Assembly (NCBI GenBank): GCA_963971225.1
Contig: OZ020269.1
Coordinates: forward strand, 90,726,783 to 90,790,782
DNA: 64,000 bases
Direction of reading: 5' to 3'
From: Melieria omissa
Taxonomy: Eukaryota > Arthropoda > Insecta > Diptera > Ulidiidae
Position 1 is the first letter of the stretch, and each line of letters starts with the position of its first letter. Position numbers and translations under genes: made by a program. This document shows, one piece after another, positions 58,129 through 64,000 of this stretch. A model generated the notes under the pieces. The model did not search any database. It was not told the DNA's origin and was given only the letters and a program-made list of their open reading frames with translations.

Positions 58129-59322
58129 TACTCCGAAAAACTCCGAAAACGATTTAAGGTATGAAAAATATTCATATTCAACTAAATAAAATTAAAAAAC
58201 ACCGTCTATCAGCTGAGTAGATACATACGTTTCATAAAACTGCCTTAAACGTACTCCGAAAAACTCCAAAACTACTTTATAAAATTAAAAATATTCAAAG
58301 TCAGCTAAACACAATAAAAAAAATAGTTCACTGTAAGCTGATAACATAAAGATTGTATCAAAACGCTGTATTAAAAATACTCCGAAAAATCAAAAATTAC
58401 TTTTAGAAAAAAATATTCAATTTCAACTAAATACAAATAAAAAACACTCACTGTAAGCTGAGAAGATAAAAAACTTGTATAAGGCTGTATTAAAAGTACT
58501 CCGAAAATCTCCAAAAGTACTTTTTGAATTTAAAAATATTCAAATTAAACTAAGTACAATTAAAAAACGCTCGCTGTAAGCTGAGAAGATAAATACGTTT
58601 TATAGGGCTGTATTAAAAGTACTCCGAAAAACTCCGAACACCTACTTTTTGAAATTAAAAATATTCAATTTCAACTAAGTACAATTTACTAACACTCACT
58701 GTAAGCTGAAAAGATTAAAACGTTTTTTTATGTATTATTGTTGTATTAAAAGTACTCCGAAAAACTCCAAAACTACTTTTTGAAATTAAAAATATTCAAA
58801 TTCAACTAAATACAATTAAAACCCGGTAACTGAAAGTCGAAAACATTAAAACCTTTTATAAGGCTATATTAAAAGTACTCCGAAAAAGTCCGAACCTATT
58901 TTTTGAAATTAAAAATATTCAATTTCAACTAAGTACAATTAAAACACGCTTACTGTAAGCTGAGGAGATTAAAACGTTTTATAAGGCTGTATTTAAAGTA
59001 CTCCGAAAAATTCCAAAACTACTTTTGGAAATTATAAAAAATTTAAATTCAACTAAATACAATTAAAACCCGGTAACTGAAAGCTGAGAAGATTAAAACC
59101 TTTTATAAGAAAATACCCAGAAAACCCTTATGTATGAAAAATACTCCGAAAAACTCCGAAACTACTTTTTGGAAATAAAGATATTTAATTTCAACTAATT
59201 ACCATTGAAACACGGTAACTGAAAGCTGAGAAGATTAAAAGGTTTCATATGGCTGTATTAAAAGTACTCCGAAAAACTCAAAAACTACTTTATAAAATTT
59301 AAAATATTCAAATTCAAATAAA

Positions 59323-59330
59323 TTACTTTA
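59323..59330. repeat. Left target-site duplication of the SINE
   Basis: TTACTTTA, repeated at 59722-59729. Confidence 0.75.
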
Positions 59331-59721
59331 GGTTAGGTTAGGTTGCAGTGGCTGCCTCTATGAGAGACACACTCGGAGGCCTGAAAGATCCATTGTGATA
59401 CCACATATTTCACCCGTTTTTGAACTGTGTATGCAACACTGCGGATGTGTGTGTATGCAACACTGCGGATGGGGAAAGGGGGGAGGGGACCTACAGTTTA
59501 ACGCCGAATCCGAACGGCGATTGGCAGTTTTTCGTTCACACTTGGAGGTTTTTGCCATTGCCTGCCAAGAGCGCACTTGTGCGATTCTTGCAATTCTCAT
59601 TCCCTTCATGTGGATAGCGATAGAAGTAGATGAGTTGTTCACCAGCCCGAGCCAGGAATCGAACCTGGAGCCTTTGGTATGAGAAGCCAGCGCGCTACCC
59701 GCTTGACTATCGAGGCCGACC
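59331..59721 (-). mobile_element. tRNA-derived SINE with a LINE-type 3' tail
   Basis: Read on the minus strand from 59721, it starts with a tRNA-like head (GCCTCGATAGTCAAGCGGGT; A box at 59699-59709; B box GGTTCGATTCC at 59655-59665) and an anticodon-loop-like TTCTCAT, suggesting a CTC anticodon. A body of about 230 bp follows, with a small duplication of GCAGTGTTGCATACACA. The last ~75 bases read GTGGTATCACAATGGATC, then GAGGCAGCCACTGC, then (AACCT)n. That tail closely matches the 3' UTR of the LINE pieces at 41.2 and 42.6 kb. An 8-bp duplication flanks it. RNA polymerase III would transcribe it from the internal boxes. Confidence 0.85.
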
Positions 59722-59729
59722 TTACTTTA
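59722..59729. repeat. Right target-site duplication of the SINE
   Basis: TTACTTTA, matching 59323-59330. Confidence 0.75.
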
Positions 59730-60566
59730 AAAACCCTGCATTGTAAGCTGGGAAAATGAAAAAGCATTTAAATGGCATTATCAAAAATACACAAAAAAAT
59801 TACCGAATGCATTCGGGAGTTCAAATTTGTATTACTAAAGCTAAATATAGGTATACAAAAAATGTGAACAATTTGTTGTTTTCTGAAACCATATTCCTAA
59901 AAACCTCATATATTAATTATAGATTCCAAAAGTATTAAAATTGAACTAAGTAAAATGAAGAAATATGTAGTTAGCCTTAATTGAAACACATTGTTTGTTG
60001 TTCTGGATAAAAGTTATTTCTAATTTTGCGGAATTAGGCCGGCAACTTTTTAGATCAGGTAGATCAGATTTAAGATTTAGGTATTTAAATTATTTAAATG
60101 CTAAAAGTAAATTATTTACTTTACTTATTAAAATACTTTGCTTTCTAAAATTACAAACTTTTCAATGGAAATGTAAAATTTTCGAAAACGTACTTCACCA
60201 TCCCTGTCGAAAGAATATAAAAGGCAGCCTACGTAATAAGTTGTGAAAAATCGTAACTTTGAACAAAAACAGAAGAACAAAGAGTCAAAATATTTAATTG
60301 TAAGAAGTTTTTATTGCAAATACTTTGATTTTGTCTGATGCGAAAATGTTTTTAAACCATAATAAATCTAAATCTAGAACCAAGAAAAAAATTTAACATA
60401 TCTAAAAAAATTAAGAAACCTAAAACAGACTTAAAAATTTTACGAGCATTTTTTTATCAAAAAATTAGAAAAACTCAAAAACTGTACTCACAGGTTGATA
60501 ATTCATATTTTCACAGAAAATATTACTCCGAAGCGAAAGAAATAATTTAAAAATATAAATTTATAC

Positions 60567-60604
60567 CTTATATGAGCCCTTGATTTTGAAAGTGGTATAA
60601 GTCA
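60567..60604 (+). repeat. Left terminal inverted repeat of the 3.1-kb transposon
   Basis: Exact complement of 63626-63663. Confidence 0.92.
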
Positions 60605-62287
60605 TATTTTCCTTGTTTCGAGATATTTAGAGTTTTGCATTTTAAAGGATTAAAAAATATTTTTGGATTATGGAATATGATTTTTCGACAGTAAAGTAGT
60701 GCCAACAAACAAGTATTTATTATGATTGTGAAATTTATAACCATTTTTAAAAGGAAATGTGGTTTTGAAAGGTTGAAATGACTTATACCACTTTCAAAAT
60801 TAACTGCATGACTTTATAAATGACTTACACCAACAAGGAAACATTTTTATTAGTAATTAACATTTTATTCAAACTCATTTCATTATAACCAAGTAAATTA
60901 TTTATTAGTATTTAGGGAAATAAAGTGTTTGTGCAAAATTGGTGGGATATGGGTTAGTAAATCCATCATATCTTTACGTTTTTCTTCTGTTATTGGTCTA
61001 ATAGTTGTGTATAATGGAAGCAAATCAATATTTTCGTATATTCTAGGTTTTCCTCTTTTAGGTGAGAGGTCTAATACTTTGAATTCGGAATTGTCATCCA
61101 AGGAAGTTTTATAAAACATCTTATATGGAGCATTTTTTAGAAATCTGATCCATCGTATTTTTAGCCAAGACACAGCTTCTCCATTGGTGTTTTTCTTTCT
61201 ATTATTCGTTGATTCTTTTAGTTGTTTTGTCGAAATGAAATCTTTCTGAGCCATTTGTACTACCAAAAATGGGTTTCTCTTTTTACATAGTTCTATTAAA
61301 TTATAATAATGCTCAGGGATGTATAAATAATTCGATTTTTTAATTTTAGTTTCTATCAAACCAAAATCGCGGTCATTTGGCAAAAAAGAATGGCCGGATA
61401 CCATAAATGTATGATCAACTGTTTCAACATTATTATCAGATGACTGAACAATTTTGAACCATATTAAAGCTATGTTAATGTTACGATTCACTGTAAGCTA
61501 TGACATGCTTTTGAGTGGTAATGTCCCGAATATGCTTTAAGATGCAGGACGCAACTTCCTGTGATCCTCTTGAGGCGATTGTTTCATCCCATGCATACAT
61601 TTTAGCATTTTCATTGGGGAAATTATGAAACCCTTAATTGTATACATACATGTTGCGCTTATAATAAGCTACCGAAACAGAAAGTTTTGGATAAGAAAGT
61701 GCTTTCTGTAGATCAAATGTGAATCCGTAATATTCACTCGGGTTATCTTTTGCTTTTTGTATGTCATCTGTTAAACTTTTTCTAGCCTGTTCGGCACTGT
61801 TAAGATGTGAATCATGAATTTCCATAAGATGCAACTTCTCGTCTTCATTACTGGATGCTTCAATTTTTAGTTTTAGCGAATCACACTTTTGGCACGTGTC
61901 TTTACGAGGAGTATGAAAATTTAAGTTGAACTCCGTATTGAATATTTTCCTGTAAGTCCACTCCTTCACACGTGATTTATTATTTTCATCACATTTTTTC
62001 ACATACAGCTCATACATTTTTCGAATATCTAAGTCAGCACTTAGATACTTTCGACCTGAAGTGTGATCTGATCTCGTGTAATGGCTCTCACATGCTGGAA
62101 AACTCAGAATATGTTCTCGTACCACTTTAATTTTTTCTTCATCTGTTTTTCTGGATGAACCAGCCATTTTGCCACGACCATCCGTTCCAGGTGTTTAGCA
62201 TTTAAGACACGGCTTAATCTTCCGTTAGATATTTTGAAAGTATCCAAAAAAAAAGTTTTGCAAACAGAAACTTCTGAATTCCGTACA

Positions 62288-62872
62288 TATATAGGGTGTT
62301 TTTTAGAGGTTTGTTTTTCGAATAGAGATAAAACTGGCATTTTGTGGTCAAATCTGGCAACTATAATGTCATTTATGTTCAGTTTGGTTTGCCATTTCAT
62401 CATGAACAGGTTGACAAAAGAACAACGCTTGCAAATCGTGCAAATTTATTTCGAAAATAATGGTTCAGTTCGCGAAGTTTACCGCAAGCTTCGTCCATTT
62501 TATGGTCGACATAATCGTCCATCAGAGCAAAATCGGTCCATCCATCGGTTAACCATGGGTCGTTTTCGCACTACGTTTACTCTATGTGATAATACGCATC
62601 CGCAGAGACGTCGAACAGTGCGCACCGAAGAAACAATTGCCGCTGTAGAGCAAAATGTTGAAGAGGACCCGAATGAATCGATTCGCCACCGTGCACAGCA
62701 ATTGGAGCTTTGTCCATCAACTTTAAAAATTGGACCTGTAGAATTGGCTTTATTCGAGCCAGCCGCGGCGGCCACATGCCCGAAATCATATTTAAACATT
62801 AATGGCATAAAATTATCCTTCCAATAAAGCCAAATTGATGGGCATTAAAACGATTTTCTTGATTTCCCTATA
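62288..62872 (+). mobile_element. Non-autonomous Tc1/mariner-like element, deletion derivative 2
   Basis: The left end reads TATAGGGTGTTTTTTAGAGG, as in the copy at 20822. The right inverted repeat is almost gone: sequence like 21340 continues to about 62861 and then only CCCTATA (62866-62872) remains. It lies at a TA inside the ORF of the 3.1-kb transposon. The host frame reads FKFHL on one side and YVRNSEVSVCK on the other, consistent with simple insertion at TA. Confidence 0.85.
62402..62802 (+). pseudogene. Tc1/mariner-like transposase, internally deleted (copy 2)
   Basis: MNRLTKEQRLQIVQIYFENN begins the same helix-turn-helix region as at 20934. After CPSTLK the sequence jumps at about 62734 to the last part of the gene, where another frame reads RIGFIRASRGGHMPEIIFKH and a stop at 62800. 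This copy keeps about 35 more bases of the 3' coding end than copy 1. The catalytic domain is absent. Confidence 0.85.
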
Positions 62873-63625
62873 GATGAAACTTAAAACTGCATTTTCTCAC
62901 ATATCCTTCGTAATTTCTGGGTCGTCTTTGTTGTATTGATTGTTTTCGAACCAAACCATACAGAAACAAATTCTGTTTTTCGAAACTTGCTAATTTCCAA
63001 AAAGAATCAAAATTAGCTTTCCTGTCTTCATATCCAATTCCATTTATACATTTTTTGGAACAAAGGCAATCGTTATTTTCGAAAAGTTTACCACTCACAT
63101 GCTTAGACTCTTTTGTTTCATATTCCTCTCCACTATTTATCTTCATTTTTCTTATATTTTGTGCATAATTACGTTGATTTCGTGTCCTCTTTCTTGATTT
63201 CATGTTGCTTTCTTCCATTTGTAAGGGTTCCGAATTCACTTTTAAAGTATGAACTGATTCATCTGAAGACGATATTAGTCTTATTCGTTTCCATTTTTTG
63301 GGAGCATTACTTATACATATTTCTTCGCCGTATAATGTCTACAATTAACTATAAATAGTACGTTTTTACATTAAAAGGATTACTTGATCATACCTGAACC
63401 GCTATCTGAAGACATGACAAAATTACTAATTATTTTGCCAAACTTTGTGAACAGACTGACTTATACCACTATCAAAAAAAACAGTAATTGTATTTTGTTT
63501 ACCAACCAAAAAATAAACACATTTTATCGACTTAATTTTCATGGCATACTGCCAATCTCTTCAGATTATGTTATTTTATTAGGGTTTGATATGAAATAGC
63601 TGATAAACTAGATTTTTAAAATTTT

Positions 63626-63663
63626 TGACTTATACCACTTTCAAAATCAAGGGCTCATATAAG
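63626..63663 (-). repeat. Right terminal inverted repeat of the 3.1-kb transposon
   Basis: Exact complement of 60567-60604. Confidence 0.92.
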
Positions 63664-64000
63664 CTAGAAAATTTTACTCCGAAACACTCCGAAAAACTCC
63701 GAATGACTCCGAAACTGATGAAAAAGCATTTCACACATATAACAAGTAAATTGTTCAAAAATGTCCTAAACTTGAAAGAAAGAAACCGCAATACTCCAAA
63801 ATTAAATGTACACAAAAAAGCTATCTGAATAATTCTTAAATTTAACGATTTAACGAATTTAAAATTATGAAATATATAAATTTATAGTTCATTTAAGCTA
63901 AAAAAATTTACTCCGAAAAACTCCGAATTACTCCGAAACTTGATACAAAGTATTCCCACACACAAAACAAATAAAATGCTCTAAAATTAACTTCAAAGAA
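63664..64000. repeat. Satellite (array 4), right part
   Basis: ACTCCGAAAAACTCCGAAT-type clusters recur near 63676 and 63910. The stretch between them, including a TATAAATTTATA block near 63876, resembles the sequence left of the transposon (60551-60565), so both sides belong to one array that continues beyond the window. The spacing here is about 230 bp, longer than on the left side. Confidence 0.75.

Larger units (their letters stand above)
58129..60560. repeat. ~122-bp satellite (array 4), left part
   Basis: Units start with TACTCCGAAAAACTCC near 58131, 58252, 58378, 58497, 58619, 58753, 58876, 58999, 59142 and 59265, a period close to 122 bp. Each continues with AAAACTACTTTTTGAAATTA, AATATTCAA, a CAACTAAATACAATTAAAA block, ACTGTAAGCTGAGAAGATTA and GGCTGTATTAAAAG. 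After the SINE (59331-59721) the units become degenerate, with traces to about 60545. Confidence 0.9.
60898..63355 (-). pseudogene. DUF7869-like transposon protein, decayed and interrupted
   Basis: Minus-strand pieces in order. First, 63355-62868: basic N-terminus with RNQRNYAQNIRK, then NDCLCSKKC and FDSFWKLASFEKQN. The frame breaks at the inserted element and resumes at 62287: VCKTFFLDTFKISNGRLSRV. After a frameshift near 62165 comes 62167-61634: ILSFPACESHYTRS, a KEWTYRKIFNTEFNLNFHTP block, CQKCDSLKLK and FTFDLQKALSYPKL. Then a stop, WDETIASRGSQEVASC, a short gap, and 61491-60898: NINIALIWFKIVQ, DHTFMVSGHSFLPNDRDFGL, a WLKIRWIRF block and a stop. From memory of family layout this matches a widespread uncharacterised insect protein group whose central part resembles DUF7869, an RNase H-like fold. 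The usual D-x-CGGQN motif before RN is missing here, apparently by a small deletion near 61490. With stops and frameshifts it is not functional. Confidence 0.72.
60567..63663 (-). mobile_element. 3.1-kb DNA transposon with perfect ~38-bp inverted repeats
   Basis: 60567-60604 and 63626-63663 are exact reverse complements over 38 bases. Outermost is CTTATATGAGCCCTTGATTT, with TATA at the junction, which is its own complement, so a 4-bp TATA duplication is possible. Copies of TGACTTATACCACTTTC also lie further in, at about 60779 and 63457, as candidate transposase-binding sites. A minus-strand ORF of an insect multi-copy family fills the interior. The element sits inside satellite array 4 and is itself split by a deleted Tc1/mariner-like element at 62288-62872. 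Confidence 0.85.

Noticed and set aside
58129..59322. CRISPR-like array of spaced repeats
   Set aside because: Units are contiguous diverged satellite copies in a eukaryotic context, not identical short repeats with unique spacers.
59646..59721. Functional tRNA gene on the minus strand
   Set aside because: The acceptor and anticodon stems pair poorly, and the sequence continues into a SINE body with a LINE-type tail and target duplication.
63340..63415. Upstream exon and intron for the transposon ORF (ATG on minus strand at 63415, GTATGA donor, TTGTAG acceptor)
   Set aside because: The junction does not keep the downstream frame, so the splice is not supported.

Overview
This window looks like a gene-poor, repeat-rich stretch of a dipteran genome, most likely a true fruit fly (Tephritidae). 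The evidence is the combination of LOA/I-type LINEs with RNase H domains, mauritiana-type mariner, a Tc1-like transposase remnant, dense CA/TG and CAA/CAG (opa-like) microsatellites, and A+T-rich spacers. The genus is inference. I found no convincing host protein-coding gene, rRNA or functional tRNA. All recognisable protein-coding sequence belongs to transposable elements.

Layout. At 0.37-4.5 kb is a LOA-like LINE (copy A) with an uninterrupted 1205-codon ORF2 and a perfect 12-bp target-site duplication (TSD). Next to it (4.5-5.5 kb) are decayed minus-strand LINE 3' ends, then a solo-LTR-like sequence (5.9-6.3 kb). From 6.3 to 14.5 kb is non-coding DNA with two long complementary pentanucleotide arrays (9.3 and 10.9 kb) and a cluster of a short dyad motif. 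At 14.6-17.4 kb is a deleted mauritiana-type mariner, split by LINE copy B (13-bp TSD). From 18.4 to 21.8 kb are two degenerate tandem arrays, the second split by an internally deleted Tc1/mariner-like element. At 26.3-29.2 kb is a higher-order satellite built on a 20-bp palindromic box. At 31-33 kb are a LINE remnant, about 590 bp of a pure hexamer repeat and a second LTR copy. From 34.5 to 38.2 kb is a pyrimidine-rich, internally repeated tract. From 39.5 to 43.7 kb is a nest of elements: a tRNA-like SINE head, a 1.2-kb foldback element, and a LOA-like LINE interrupted by two other LINE 3' ends. A third LTR copy (44.3 kb) and a Tc1-like pseudogene (47.6-48.4 kb) follow, then a very A+T-rich block (52.1-53.9 kb). 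From 58.1 kb to the end is a ~122-bp satellite that has received a tRNA-derived SINE and a 3.1-kb transposon with perfect terminal inverted repeats (TIRs). That transposon carries an unusual DUF7869-like ORF and was itself hit by a second copy of the deleted Tc1/mariner-like element.

How the parts work together. Many LINE 3' ends in the window share one tail: a CACAATGG-type box followed by (AACCT)n. The SINE at 59.3-59.7 kb ends in the same tail, so that LINE family is the likely source of its retrotransposition machinery. LOA-like copies A, B and C have different tails, of (AATCT)n or (AATCTT)n type. The strongest leads for something not already described are the palindromic-box higher-order repeat, the 3.1-kb TIR transposon with the DUF7869-like ORF, and the SINE/LINE tail pair.
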